From Avichristensenella sp031549905 (lineage in GTDB: Bacteria; Bacillota; Clostridia; Christensenellales; Aristaeellaceae), in contig JAVBPC010000016.1 of NCBI GenBank assembly GCA_031549905.1, positions 1 to 64,000 of the forward strand: DNA of 64,000 nt, written 5' to 3'. This document shows, in pieces, positions 9,394-18,690 of this stretch. The notes under the pieces are model-generated. The model was not told the DNA's origin. It searched no databases and was given only the letters and a program-made list of their open reading frames with translations. Numbering within the stretch: position 1 is the first letter of the stretch; the number at the start of each line of letters is the position of its first letter. The position numbers were made by a program, and so were the translations under genes.

Positions 9394-10515
9394 TTATATC
9401 GCAACCGGCGCTTCGGCCGGCCGGAACCAATACAGCGTCATGCCGAAACCGGGGCGGTCTGGCAATGCCATCATGCCGCCGGCCAATGTGTATCCGTTGT
9501 AGCACACGCCTTCGGTATCGCCCAGGACGCCCTCGACGCATGGGATGTGCTGCGGGTATGCTGCCGCCAGATGCGCGCAGTAATGGGTTTTCAGCGGCTC
9601 GCCCCACGCGTGCGGCGAGGCGAGGCGGCCCATGGCGCTGAAGCTGCGCATCCGGGCGCGCCAGGCCGTCATGCCAAGGCCGCAGATGTCCGGCAGCCAT
9701 ACATCCAGGCAGCCGGCATCCGCCAGTTGGTCCAGCAGCGCGAAGTCGGGGCGGGTTTCGCCGTCCGCAATCAGCGTGCGGGGCATGTGTACATTCAGAT
9801 ATTCGCGAAGCGCCCTGTGGCCCGCAAGCGTTTCCGGGAACGGCTCTTCGATCCAATAGAGGGGGATGTGCGAAACGCCGTGCAGGAACGCCGGGAATGT
9901 TTCGGGGGTGTAGCCGTCGTTTGCGTCTACCAGGATCTGGCAGTCGGGAAACGCGTCCGCGATGCGTGAAACCGCCTCGATATCCCGCTGAAGGCCTGCT
10001 GACGGTTCCATCCACTTAAAGCCGCGGCCTATCTTGATTTTGAACATACGGTAACCCAGGCGGTAATCCTCCGCGCAATTTTGCAGCACCGCGTCAATGC
10101 CCCACGGAGCGCCATCCGGGATCAGATCATTCATGTAGATCGCGCCGTCGTATACGCGCGCGCGACCGGGGACGCCGGGGGAAATCATTGCGTATACGGG
10201 CAGCCCGAGAACTTGACCGGCGAGGTCATGCAGCGCGAAATCATAGGCGATGTGGTGCGGATCGGTAAGTCCCTTGACCGGGTCGAACAGCTCCGAAAGG
10301 CGCATGCCGCGTATGCTTGTGTGCACATACGAAAGCCCGTGCGCTAGCATGCCCCAGCCGACAGCGCCCTGATCGGTCATCAGGCGGACGATATCCACGC
10401 TGTTGCCGTAGCCGTGTATGCCGTTGCAGGCGTTTTTGCCGTGCAGGCGGGGAAACCGCGTGCGGATGACGCCAAATTCGATCCCGGCGATGATATGATC
10501 GGAAAGGTCGGGCAT
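9394..10515 (-). CDS. Enolase-superfamily (mandelate racemase/muconate lactonizing) enzyme
   Basis: This 373-residue protein has the two-domain fold of the mandelate racemase group: a capping domain (residues 1-~125) and a barrel. FKIKIG (158-163) supplies the KxK base, and the metal ligands are likely Asp197 (ILVDAND), Glu223/224 (WIEEPFP) and Glu253 (IADGE). Family members abstract a proton alpha to a carboxylate, mostly as acid-sugar dehydratases or epimerases; the substrate cannot be told from sequence. It is first in the glycosidase operon, directly behind the promoter at 10565-10593. Association with GH38 suggests a sugar acid released with, or capping, the glycan. Confidence 0.88.
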   Translation of the reverse strand: MPDLSDHIIAGIEFGVIRTRFPRLHGKNACNGIHGYGNSVDIVRLMTDQGAVGWGMLAHGLSYVHTSIRGMRLSELFDPVKGLTDPHHIAYDFALHDLAGQVLGLPVYAMISPGVPGRARVYDGAIYMNDLIPDGAPWGIDAVLQNCAEDYRLGYRMFKIKIGRGFKWMEPSAGLQRDIEAVSRIADAFPDCQILVDANDGYTPETFPAFLHGVSHIPLYWIEEPFPETLAGHRALREYLNVHMPRTLIADGETRPDFALLDQLADAGCLDVWLPDICGLGMTAWRARMRSFSAMGRLASPHAWGEPLKTHYCAHLAAAYPQHIPCVEGVLGDTEGVCYNGYTLAGGMMALPDRPGFGMTLYWFRPAEAPVAI

Positions 10516-10543
10516 GGGTGTCCCTCACTTTCTAGTAAGTATA

Positions 10544-10572
10544 TTGATTTTACTATTTAGGTGTAGTATACT
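10544..10572 (+). promoter_or_regulatory. Promoter of the GH36 unit
   Basis: TTGATT (10544-10549) and TATACT (10567-10572) are separated by 17 bases, about 44 bases upstream of the alpha-galactosidase start. The -10 box is the palindrome AGTATACT, also used by the opposing promoter. Confidence 0.7.
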
Positions 10573-10593
10573 CGCCTCATACACGTTTGTCAA
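10565..10593 (-). promoter_or_regulatory. Promoter of the GH38 glycosidase operon
   Basis: On the minus strand, a perfect TTGACA (10593-10588) and TATACT (10570-10565) are 17 bases apart. The -10 overlaps that of the divergent promoter, so only one polymerase can bind at a time. Confidence 0.8.
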
Positions 10594-10615
10594 TTGAATC
10601 GAGAAGGAGACGCCG

Positions 10616-12694
10616 ATGCAAACGATCGCTGAATATACCCTTGGGGATATGCGCCTTGCCTACCTGCTGGATGAGGCTACCGGCACCGCGGGCCTGCGCT
10701 TGACGCCGCTTTCGTTTTTCTCGCACGCCGTGGAAAAGAACTGCGCGATAGAGCCGCTTGTGCAGCTAAAATGGGTAGGAGACACCTACCCGGGCAGCTT
10801 TTCGCAGGGACGGACGATGCGCGGAAGTGCAAGCACCTCGGCGCTGCGCTATGTGCGCCACTGGAGCGAGGCCGGCGAGGGGGAAGCGCTGCGCATCCTG
10901 ACGGAGCTTGCGGACGGCCAGGGCAAGACGGCGCTACACACGGTCCGCTGGGAGCCCGGCTGGCAGGCGGTGGAAATCACAACCGCCGTGCGCAACGGGG
11001 GGAGCGAAGCGTTGCTGGAGATGCTCACTTCCTTTACGCTGGGGGGCCTTACGCCTTTTGACACGGGAGAAGCGCCCGGCACGATGGTGCTGCACCGGCT
11101 GCTGAGCACCTGGTCCGGCGAGGGACAGTTGCTTTCCCAGCCGATTGAGGTGCTGCAGCTGGAGCCGTCATGGCTGCGTTTCAGCGCAAACAGCCTGCGG
11201 TTTGGGCAGGTTGGCAGCATGCCGGTGCGCGGATATTATCCGCTGATCGGCGTCACGGATACGGTAAACAACGTTACCTGGGCGGCATCGCTGACGCACG
11301 CGTATTCCTGGCAGATGGAGGCCTACCGGCGCGACCTGGGCCTGTCGCTGTCGGGCGGCATCGCGGACCGCGAGTTTGGCCATTTTGTCAAGCGGCTGTC
11401 ACCCGGTGAGGCGTTTATCGCGCCGCCCGCGTACCTGACATGCGCGGCGGGCGGCATTGATGAGGCCGGTCAGCGCCTGACGACGCCGGTGACGCCCGAA
11501 ATACCTTCCGTAGAGCAAGACCTTCCGGTTGTATATAATGAATTCTGCGCAAGCTGGGGCCGCCCCGACCAGGCAACCATTGAGCGGACAGCGCAGGCGC
11601 TGCGCGGGCGCGGCGTGACATATTTCGTCATAGATGCCGGTTGGTATTCGGATGGAGACACCAGCTGGCAGGATGAGCTTGGGGACTGGCAGCCCAGCAA
11701 GCGCCTGTTCCCGCAGGGGATTGGCCGCGCGGCGGATGCTATCCGGCAGGCCGGGATGATCCCCGGCATCTGGTTTGAGTTCGAGGTGTGCGCAAAGGGC
11801 GCGAAGCTTTTTTCAAGGGAAGAGCTTTTGCTCACGCGGGACGGCGTGCCTATACAGTCCGGCGCGCGGCGCTTTCTGGATTTTCGAAGGCCGGAAACGC
11901 TGGCCTACCTGCGCGAGCGGGTCATCGGCTTTTCGCAGGCGCACGGGTTTGGCTACATGAAGGTTGACTACAACGAAACCATCGGCATCGGCGCGGACGG
12001 CGCGGAATCGCAGGGAGAGGCATTGCGCCGGCAGATATTGGCGGTGCAGGCGTTCTTCCGCGAGGTTCGTCAGGCGGTTCCGAAGCTGGTGCTGGAGGTT
12101 TGCGCATCCGGAGGACACCGGATTGTGCCGTCTTTCATGGAAATCTGCCAGATGGCCTCCTTTTCCGATGCGCATGAAAGCGATGAGATTCCCGTCATTG
12201 CAGCGCAGATGCACCGGATGATCCATCCCTGGCAAAGCCAGATTTGGGCGGTGCTGCGCCCTGAAATGCCCGACGCGATGCTGTACAGCAGGCTTTCAGC
12301 GGCGATGCTTGGGCGCGTGTGCCTGTCGGGGAACGTCGCGGCGTTCTCGCCCGCACAGTGGGCTGTCGTCACGGAAGGGCTTGCCTTTTACCGGCAGCTT
12401 GTGCCGCTGCTTCGGTGCGGGCAAACCGCGTTTGTGCACCCGGTGGATGGCAGCCTGCGCCACCCGTCAGGGTTTCAGGCGGTAACGCGCCAAAACGGGG
12501 CGCAGACAGCAGTTTTTCTGCATGCGTTTTCCGGCTGTCCTACGGAAGTATGCCTTGCGGCGGGCCCTGGCGCGCGCATCGCTGCGCAGTATATGCGGCC
12601 TGGAATCACGGCGGCGCTGGAAGGCGAAAATCTATGCATAAAGGGCCTGCTGCCGATGGATGGCCTTGTGCTGCTGCTTGAACGGAAACAATAA
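10616..12694 (+). CDS. Alpha-galactosidase, glycoside hydrolase family 36
   Basis: This 692-residue GH36/melibiase-type enzyme hydrolyses terminal alpha-galactosides. It has an N-terminal beta-supersandwich (to ~residue 320), a TIM barrel beginning with FVIDAGWYSDG, and a C-terminal beta domain. The nucleophile is Asp in MKVDYNE (~residue 451), and the acid/base probably lies in the SFSDAHES block (~517) after CASGGHR. No signal peptide is present. AAGGAG lies six bases before the ATG. It is transcribed divergently from the GH38 operon and followed 17 bases later by the DUF4965 gene. Confidence 0.93.
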   Translation: MQTIAEYTLGDMRLAYLLDEATGTAGLRLTPLSFFSHAVEKNCAIEPLVQLKWVGDTYPGSFSQGRTMRGSASTSALRYVRHWSEAGEGEALRILTELADGQGKTALHTVRWEPGWQAVEITTAVRNGGSEALLEMLTSFTLGGLTPFDTGEAPGTMVLHRLLSTWSGEGQLLSQPIEVLQLEPSWLRFSANSLRFGQVGSMPVRGYYPLIGVTDTVNNVTWAASLTHAYSWQMEAYRRDLGLSLSGGIADREFGHFVKRLSPGEAFIAPPAYLTCAAGGIDEAGQRLTTPVTPEIPSVEQDLPVVYNEFCASWGRPDQATIERTAQALRGRGVTYFVIDAGWYSDGDTSWQDELGDWQPSKRLFPQGIGRAADAIRQAGMIPGIWFEFEVCAKGAKLFSREELLLTRDGVPIQSGARRFLDFRRPETLAYLRERVIGFSQAHGFGYMKVDYNETIGIGADGAESQGEALRRQILAVQAFFREVRQAVPKLVLEVCASGGHRIVPSFMEICQMASFSDAHESDEIPVIAAQMHRMIHPWQSQIWAVLRPEMPDAMLYSRLSAAMLGRVCLSGNVAAFSPAQWAVVTEGLAFYRQLVPLLRCGQTAFVHPVDGSLRHPSGFQAVTRQNGAQTAVFLHAFSGCPTEVCLAAGPGARIAAQYMRPGITAALEGENLCIKGLLPMDGLVLLLERKQ

Positions 12695-12711
12695 CAAAAG
12701 GGGGAACTACA

Positions 12712-14655
12712 ATGCGCATGGATCGGCTTCCCGCGATACCGCTGATTGCCAGCGACCCTTACTTTTCCATCTGGTGCCCGGCGGATACGCTGACCGGCGC
12801 GGACACGGCGCACTGGTGCGGGCAGACAAAGCCCCTGCGCGGCACCGCGGTGATCGATGGCATGGCCTACCGTTTTCTGGGCCTTGGGGATGTTCCCGCG
12901 ATGGAAGCGGTTTGCCAGCGGATCACGCCGACGGCGACGGAAGCCATATTTACGGCGGGCGGCGCGCAACTGACGGTTAGGTTCACCACGCCCGCGCTGG
13001 TGGATGATCCCGATTTGCTTTCCACGCCGGTGACGCCGGTGGATTTCGCGCTGGAAAGCGCGGATGGGGAGCCGCACAGGGTGGAAGTGGCGTTCTTCGC
13101 ATCGAACGCTATGTGCTATGACGGCGATCAAAAGCCGCTGATGCTGTTTGATGAGTACGCAAAGGACGGCCTGGCGATTGCTTATTGCGGACAGCAATAC
13201 CAGAAGCTGCTGTGCCATTCCGGCGATCACTTTACGATCGACTGGGGGTATCTGTACCTGGCTTCATCCGAAACGGTAACGGCCTCAGAAGATGGGTTGA
13301 CCTTCCGCTGGGAAGCGGAGACCGTGCCCGGCGCACCTGCCCGCGCGCACGCGCTGATTGGGTACGATGATGTTGCATCTATTCTCTATTTTGGCACGCC
13401 GTGCAAGGCCTGGTACGCGCGAAACGGCCGCACGCTGCCGGATGCGATGCTGGATATCCATCACCGGCACCGCGCGCTGCTGGATGCCTGCGATGCGCTG
13501 GACGCGCGGCTGCTTGCGGCAGCGGAGCGCATCGGCGGGGCCCCGTATCAGCGGATCATATCAGCGGCGTACCGGCAGACTTTGGCCGCGCATAAGCTGA
13601 TCCAGACGCCCACGGGCGATATGGGGCTGATCTCCAAAGAAAATGATTCCAACGGCTGCGCGGGGACCACCGATATCAGCTACCCATCCATTCCGCTGTT
13701 TCTGCTGGAGTGCCCGGCGCTGGTAAACGCGCTTTGCAGGCATATTCTGGAGTTTGCTTCCATGCCAGTTTGGTGCGCCCCCTATGCGCCGCATGATGTG
13801 GGCAGATACCCGATCGTTTCCGGCCAGATGTACGGCGTCCGCATTCGGGAAGGCCAGCGCGGGAAGGGGTTTGTGCCGCCGCCGTTTTACCTGTTTCCAC
13901 CTGAAAAGGACGCGTATGAGCCGAAATATCAGATGCCGGTGGAAGAGAGCGGAAACATGCTGATCATGCTCTATGCCGCAGCGCGCTACACGGGCGATCT
14001 GACGCTTGTGCAAAAATACGGCCCGCTGCTGGAAAGGTGGGCGATCTATCTGCGGGAGCACGGCGAAGACCCGGGCGAGCAGCTGTGCACGGATGATTTT
14101 CCGGGCCATCTGGCCCACAATGTGAACCTGGCGGCAAAGGCGGCTGTGGCGATTGCCTGCTATGCGCGGCTGCTTGCCATGCTTGGCGAGCCATGCCAGG
14201 ATTGGGCGGACGCCGCGCGGAGCATGGCGGAAAGCTGGCTTGCGCGGGCAGGGGATGGGGAATCAACCTCTTTGACCTTTGGGGATGAGCGTTGGAGCCA
14301 GAAATACAACCTGGTGTGGGATGTGGTGTTCGGGCTTGGTCTGATGCCGCAAGATCTGTACCGGCGCGAGGTTGCCAGGTACCGCGCGGTGCAGAACGTG
14401 TACGGCGTGCCGCTGGATGCCCGCGCTACATACGGGAAGGCGGACTGGGCGCTGTGGTCCGCTTCGATGGCGCCGGACCGGGAAACGTTTGACGCGCTGA
14501 TTGCCCCGATAGACCGCTATCTGCGGGAAACGGAAACCCGCGTGCCGTTTTCCGATCTGTACGATACCGTGACGGGCAAATCGCCCGGGTTTATCGCGCG
14601 CAGCGTGGTCGGCGGCGTGTTCATGCCGATGCTTCGGGAGATGCCGCCCGTGTAA
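12712..14655 (+). CDS. DUF4965/GtaA-like (glutaminase A family) protein
   Basis: This 647-residue protein has the order of the GtaA-like family: an N-terminal DUF5127/4964-type region starting RLPAIPLIASDPYFSIW, a central DUF4965 and a C-terminal alpha-helical DUF1793 barrel with SKENDSNGCAGTTDISYPS and GTTDISYP signatures. Fungal GtaA is a glutaminase, but bacterial members sit mostly in glycan loci and may act on carbohydrate. No signal peptide is seen. AGGGGGAAC precedes the ATG, and it is evidently co-transcribed with the GH36 gene. Family assignment is firm; the reaction is unknown. Confidence 0.8.
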   Translation: MRMDRLPAIPLIASDPYFSIWCPADTLTGADTAHWCGQTKPLRGTAVIDGMAYRFLGLGDVPAMEAVCQRITPTATEAIFTAGGAQLTVRFTTPALVDDPDLLSTPVTPVDFALESADGEPHRVEVAFFASNAMCYDGDQKPLMLFDEYAKDGLAIAYCGQQYQKLLCHSGDHFTIDWGYLYLASSETVTASEDGLTFRWEAETVPGAPARAHALIGYDDVASILYFGTPCKAWYARNGRTLPDAMLDIHHRHRALLDACDALDARLLAAAERIGGAPYQRIISAAYRQTLAAHKLIQTPTGDMGLISKENDSNGCAGTTDISYPSIPLFLLECPALVNALCRHILEFASMPVWCAPYAPHDVGRYPIVSGQMYGVRIREGQRGKGFVPPPFYLFPPEKDAYEPKYQMPVEESGNMLIMLYAAARYTGDLTLVQKYGPLLERWAIYLREHGEDPGEQLCTDDFPGHLAHNVNLAAKAAVAIACYARLLAMLGEPCQDWADAARSMAESWLARAGDGESTSLTFGDERWSQKYNLVWDVVFGLGLMPQDLYRREVARYRAVQNVYGVPLDARATYGKADWALWSASMAPDRETFDALIAPIDRYLRETETRVPFSDLYDTVTGKSPGFIARSVVGGVFMPMLREMPPV

Positions 14656-14659
14656 GCGG

Positions 14660-15502
14660 CTACTCTCCCGCGCCATCGCGCGTTTGCCGCCTGTATGCGC
14701 TGGGCGACATGCCCGTGCTCTTGCTAAACTGGTGCGAAAAGCTGTAGATATCCGTATAGCACAGCATATCGGCCACTTCCTGCACGGTATAGCCAGTCGT
14801 CAGCGCCCTTTCTGCTTCCCGGATGCGGCAGGCAATGCGGTATTGTCCGGGGGATGTGCCGTAGGCCTGCGTGAACTGCTTGCGGAACAGACGGTAGCTC
14901 ATGCCGCAGGCGGATGCGATATCATCCAGGCTGCGGGGGGCGCGCACCTGTGAAAGCAGGCGGCGTGCTCTCTCCAGCGGCGCTTCTTCCGCGTCCTCTT
15001 TGATGCCGGTCATCTGCAGCAGCAGCGATATCATGTCCGGAAACAGGCGAAACAGCCGCTCCCTGGATGTTTTGAACATTTGATCGATCAGCGCCTGGAA
15101 CTGCGCGTACAGCGCCGGATCGTAGGGAAAGGGGCGGACGGGGGGCATCGTATCCAGGCGGGGATAAAGCTGGCATAGCATTTGGTAGGCTAAATCGGAA
15201 ACGCGCAGATAGCAGCGGCGGTGTTCCGCCTCGCGGTAGAATTCGATATCGTACGCGTGACCCGGCCGCCTGAGGCAAACACACCCGCCATCAAGCGGGT
15301 AATCCCCCTCGGGCGAGAGGAAGCGTCCTTCCCCCGCGATGATCCATGATGCGACGAAGCCCTCGTTCTCCCCGCTTCTTCGCACGGTGTGGGCCAAACC
15401 CTGGGTCATGCCGCAGTGAAGCCCAAGCTCCGGGAAGGATGCAAAGGTCTCCTTCCAGAGCGGTTGGGGGCAAATATCACAAAAATTGGACATTTCCGAC
15501 AT
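14660..15502 (-). CDS. AraC-family transcriptional regulator
   Basis: About 280 residues. An N-terminal cupin-like sensor domain is followed by a linker and a C-terminal double helix-turn-helix of AraC type (from ~residue 180; ACGMSYRLFRKQF and SFSHQFSKSTGMSPSAYR). It probably senses a sugar and controls the operon transcribed away from it at 15704. ATG at 15508 is only three bases from AGGAGG, so the second ATG at 15502 is preferred. It converges with the DUF4965 gene, four bases away. Confidence 0.88.
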   Translation of the reverse strand: MSEMSNFCDICPQPLWKETFASFPELGLHCGMTQGLAHTVRRSGENEGFVASWIIAGEGRFLSPEGDYPLDGGCVCLRRPGHAYDIEFYREAEHRRCYLRVSDLAYQMLCQLYPRLDTMPPVRPFPYDPALYAQFQALIDQMFKTSRERLFRLFPDMISLLLQMTGIKEDAEEAPLERARRLLSQVRAPRSLDDIASACGMSYRLFRKQFTQAYGTSPGQYRIACRIREAERALTTGYTVQEVADMLCYTDIYSFSHQFSKSTGMSPSAYRRQTRDGAGE

Positions 15503-15522
15503 TGCCATGCACCTCCTGCTGC

Positions 15523-15551
15523 AGTATACTAAACTTACAAGGTTTATACAA
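15523..15551 (-). promoter_or_regulatory. Promoter of the AraC regulator gene
   Basis: On the minus strand, TTGTAT (15551-15546) and TATACT (15528-15523) are 17 bases apart, about 20 bases upstream of the likely start codon. Confidence 0.65.
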
Positions 15552-15625
15552 TACTGCGCAAGGAATTAAGTCCGAATTGGCCATGAAAGGCAGCGTGTGG
15601 TTTTTTTTAATCGAATAGTACATCT

Positions 15626-15647
15626 ATTTTACCAAATGAGGTAAAAT
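15626..15647. promoter_or_regulatory. Perfect dyad upstream of the M14 operon
   Basis: ATTTTACC and GGTAAAAT form a perfect 8-bp inverted repeat around a six-base spacer, in the AT-rich gap between the AraC gene and the M14 carboxypeptidase. Its right arm contains TAAAAT, which could serve as a -10. A regulator operator is a reasonable inference; AraC proteins more often bind direct repeats. Confidence 0.45.
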
Positions 15648-15703
15648 GCACCAGAATTTATTGTCAAAAAAAACAAAGGTTTTCAGATGAAGGAGGGGGC
15701 ACT

Positions 15704-16777
15704 GTGAAAATCCATGCCGCATTTCCAGGGGGGAACATTCGGGTGCTGTCCGCCGCCTCAGATTGCGTGCACATAGCGCCCGATCTGCGCGATACCTCGA
15801 TTGACTGGTTTTACTGGTCTTTTTGCGTAGAGGGGGCGGCCGGGCGCACGCTGTGCTTCCGATTTTCGCAAAAGCCATGGGTAGGCCCCTTTGGCGCGGC
15901 CGTCAGCCACGACGGCATCTCCTGGCGGTTTACCGATACCGCCTCGCCGGACATGTACAGTTTTACATACACATTTGCTCCGGGCGAAGACAAGGTTTTC
16001 TTTTGCCATGATATGAATTACCCTCCGCAGCGGTTCGATGACTTGGTAAGCCGCCTTGGCGTCATCTCGTTTCCGTTCACCCGCTCGCGCGCGGGGCGCG
16101 AGGTGCCCGCGGTCATGCACGGCGAGGGCGAGCACTGGATCATCGTGACAAGCCGCCATCACGCCTGCGAATCCACCGGCACGCATGTGCTTGAGGGCAT
16201 GCTGGAGGAGTACGTCAGGGAACCGCTGCTAGGTACCCGCCTGCTGGCCGTGCCGTTTATGGATATGGACGGCGTTGTGCAGGGCGATCCCGGCAAATGC
16301 CGCTGGCCCCGCGACCATAACCGCGACTATACCGAAACGAACATTTACCCCGAGGTCACCGCGATGCGCGCGTTTGCCGGCAGCCACCGCGTGGTGTACG
16401 CGCTGGATTCCCACTCCCCGTGGCACCGGGGCGAGCGCAACGACACCTGCTTTCAGGTGTGCCCCTCGGCGGCGATGAGCGCGCGCAAACGGCGGCTGGG
16501 CGAGCTGCTGATGCAGGAGACGCAGGCGGACCCGTGCGCGATGGCGTACGACATTTCAAACGATGTGGAAGCGGACCAGGAATGGAACGTCGAGGTGCCC
16601 GGAAACTGCAGCTTCAGCCGATTTTTCTCCAGGCAACCGGGCGTCATCCTGGCACAGTCCTACGAAACGGCCTACTTTGGCACTGCGGATAACCGCATTA
16701 CCCAGGCGCGGATGGTGGCATACGGCCGTTGCCTGATGCGCGCGCTGCGCAGGCTTGATGGGGAGGTGCGCCAATGA
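15704..16777 (+). CDS. M14-family zinc carboxypeptidase
   Basis: This 357-residue protein has the complete catalytic set of M14 metallocarboxypeptidases: zinc ligands His153 and Glu156 (HHACES), a third ligand His237 (ALDSHSPW) and catalytic Glu321 (QSYETAYF). The N-terminal ~110 residues are a beta-rich domain, as in cytosolic M14 enzymes. No signal peptide is seen, so it should cleave imported peptide or amide substrates in the cytoplasm. Translation starts at GTG 15704 behind AAGGAGGGGG. Its stop overlaps the next permease start by four bases (ATGA), so it is translationally coupled to a sugar-type importer, an odd partner for a peptidase. Confidence 0.85.
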   Translation: MKIHAAFPGGNIRVLSAASDCVHIAPDLRDTSIDWFYWSFCVEGAAGRTLCFRFSQKPWVGPFGAAVSHDGISWRFTDTASPDMYSFTYTFAPGEDKVFFCHDMNYPPQRFDDLVSRLGVISFPFTRSRAGREVPAVMHGEGEHWIIVTSRHHACESTGTHVLEGMLEEYVREPLLGTRLLAVPFMDMDGVVQGDPGKCRWPRDHNRDYTETNIYPEVTAMRAFAGSHRVVYALDSHSPWHRGERNDTCFQVCPSAAMSARKRRLGELLMQETQADPCAMAYDISNDVEADQEWNVEVPGNCSFSRFFSRQPGVILAQSYETAYFGTADNRITQARMVAYGRCLMRALRRLDGEVRQ

Positions 16778-17712
16778 ACGGAAGCGCAACTATGCAAAAG
16801 CAGCGCTATCGGGGCGTTGGCAAGCTCATGCGGCGCAACGTCGCGCTGTATGTGCTGCTGCTGCCGGCGCTTGCATACCTGATCATTTTCCACTACCTGC
16901 CCATTTACGGCGTGCAGATTGCCTTTCGCAATTACACATTCGCTAATGGCATCACCGGCAGCCCTTGGGTGGGGCTCAAGTGGTTTGAGTACTTCTTCAA
17001 ATCGCCGCTGAGCGGAACGGTCATCACCAACACCCTGATACTGAGCCTGTACAGCCTGATTGCCGGGTTTCCGTTCCCGATCATTCTGGCGCTGATGCTG
17101 CACAATGTTTCAAGCAGCCGTTTCAAGCGCCTCACGCAGACGATCACCTACATGCCGCACTTCATTTCGGTGGTGGTCGTCGTCGGCATGATCAACAGCT
17201 TTACCTCCATACACGGCGGCTTCGTCAACACCATTGTGAAGTTTTTTGGGCACGATGCGATCTACTTCATGGGAAAGCCCGAGTACTTCCGACATTTCTA
17301 TGTATGGTCCGGCATCTGGCAGGGTGCGGGCTGGGGGTCAATCATCTACCTGGCGGCGCTGACCAGCATCAACCCGGAACTGCATGAGGCGGCGATGATT
17401 GACGGCGCCAGCCATATGCAGCGCATTTGGCACATTGATTTGCCCGGCATCATGCCCACGATGGTCATTCTGCTGATCATGTCTTCCGGAAGCCTGATGC
17501 ACGTTGGGTTTGAAAAAACCTTTCTGATGCAAAACGACCTGAACAAGAAGGTGTCGGAGGTTATTTCTACCTACACCTACCAGCAGGGCATTGTCAGCGG
17601 GAAATACAGCTATTCATCCGCCATCGGCCTGTTTAACAATGTGATCAGCTTTGTGTTCCTCACGCTGGTAAACGGAATATCCAAGCGCCTGTCCGGCACC
17701 AGCTTATGGTAA
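16774..17712 (+). CDS. Sugar ABC transporter permease, LplB type
   Basis: This 312-residue permease has six predicted membrane helices, the first near residues 25-47, and the EAA loop EAAMIDGASH. It overlaps the M14 gene by four bases, and its own end (ATGGTAA) nearly overlaps the next permease. With the YtcP-type partner and the binding protein it forms the importer controlled, by position, by the divergent AraC gene. Confidence 0.92.
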   Translation: MNGSATMQKQRYRGVGKLMRRNVALYVLLLPALAYLIIFHYLPIYGVQIAFRNYTFANGITGSPWVGLKWFEYFFKSPLSGTVITNTLILSLYSLIAGFPFPIILALMLHNVSSSRFKRLTQTITYMPHFISVVVVVGMINSFTSIHGGFVNTIVKFFGHDAIYFMGKPEYFRHFYVWSGIWQGAGWGSIIYLAALTSINPELHEAAMIDGASHMQRIWHIDLPGIMPTMVILLIMSSGSLMHVGFEKTFLMQNDLNKKVSEVISTYTYQQGIVSGKYSYSSAIGLFNNVISFVFLTLVNGISKRLSGTSLW

Positions 17713-17729
17713 GGGGGAGGGAAATGCCG

Positions 17730-18632
17730 ATGACACAGGTAAAAACACGGCGGTACGGCAGGGTCACCCGCGGCGACAGGCTTGCCGAAGGGGTATTCTA
17801 TGCGCTGCTGGCGCTGGCGTCCATTATTTGCCTCTATCCGGTGATATTTGTTGTGCTGGCTTCGGTATCGGATGCCGCGTACGTCAACTCGGGAGAGCTG
17901 CTGCTGTGGCCCAAGGGATTTCACCTCAACGGGTACAAATTCGTTATCAATGACGGCCGCATCGGTACGGGGTACCTCAACACGATCATCTATACGGCAG
18001 GCAGCACGCTGTTTGGGCTTGCGGTATCCCTGCCGGCAGGGTACTCTTTGTCCCGCCGCGATCTGCCCGGGCGCGGCATCGTCATGGGGCTGATGGTATT
18101 CACGATGTATTTCAGCGGTGGCCTGATTCCGACGTATCTGGTGGTCAAGAGCCTTGGGTTGCTCAACACGCGTGCGATCATGATCATTCTGGGCAGCGTA
18201 TCGGTGTACAACATTATCCTGATCCGCACGTTTTTTGCCTCAACAATTCCAGGAGAGATGCAGGACGCGGCATTCATTGATGGGTGCGGCAACACGCGGT
18301 TCTTTTTCCAGATGGCGCTGCCGCTTTCCAGCGCGATTGTCGCGGTCATTGCGCTATACCTTGCCGTCGGTTCCTGGAACGCGTATTTCAACGCCATGAT
18401 CTATCTGACTGACCGCACCAAAAAGCCGCTGCAGATCCTGCTGCGCGAAATACTGATGACGCAGGAATCCAAGGACATCGGAGACGGGGAACTGGCCGGC
18501 GAGTACAAGCGCATGGTGCAAATCGTCAAGTACGCTGTAATTGTCGTGGCAACGCTGCCGATCATCACGCTCTATCCGTTCCTGCAAAGGTTCTTTGTCA
18601 AGGGGGTTATGATCGGCTCCCTCAAAGGGTAA
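17730..18632 (+). CDS. Carbohydrate ABC transporter permease, YtcP/LplC type
   Basis: About 300 residues, with an N-terminal hydrophobic helix, an EAA loop reading DAAFIDGCGN and the typical C-terminus FVKGVMIGSLKG. ATG codons occur at 17706, 17724 and 17730; the last has the best spacing from GGGGGAGGG. It is the partner of the upstream LplB-type permease. No ATPase gene follows. Confidence 0.9.
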   Translation: MTQVKTRRYGRVTRGDRLAEGVFYALLALASIICLYPVIFVVLASVSDAAYVNSGELLLWPKGFHLNGYKFVINDGRIGTGYLNTIIYTAGSTLFGLAVSLPAGYSLSRRDLPGRGIVMGLMVFTMYFSGGLIPTYLVVKSLGLLNTRAIMIILGSVSVYNIILIRTFFASTIPGEMQDAAFIDGCGNTRFFFQMALPLSSAIVAVIALYLAVGSWNAYFNAMIYLTDRTKKPLQILLREILMTQESKDIGDGELAGEYKRMVQIVKYAVIVVATLPIITLYPFLQRFFVKGVMIGSLKG

Positions 18633-18648
18633 CTGTTTTTCAGGCTTT

Positions 18649-18665
18649 ATGAGACAGTGTCTCAT
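18649..18665. promoter_or_regulatory. Perfect 8+8 dyad before the binding-protein gene
   Basis: ATGAGACA and TGTCTCAT flank a single G between the permease stop and the binding-protein ribosome site. It could be an operator, or an mRNA hairpin stabilising the downstream message, which would explain higher output of the binding protein than of the permeases. Confidence 0.45.
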
Positions 18666-18690
18666 GAAATAAAAGAAAGGTGGAAATCCG

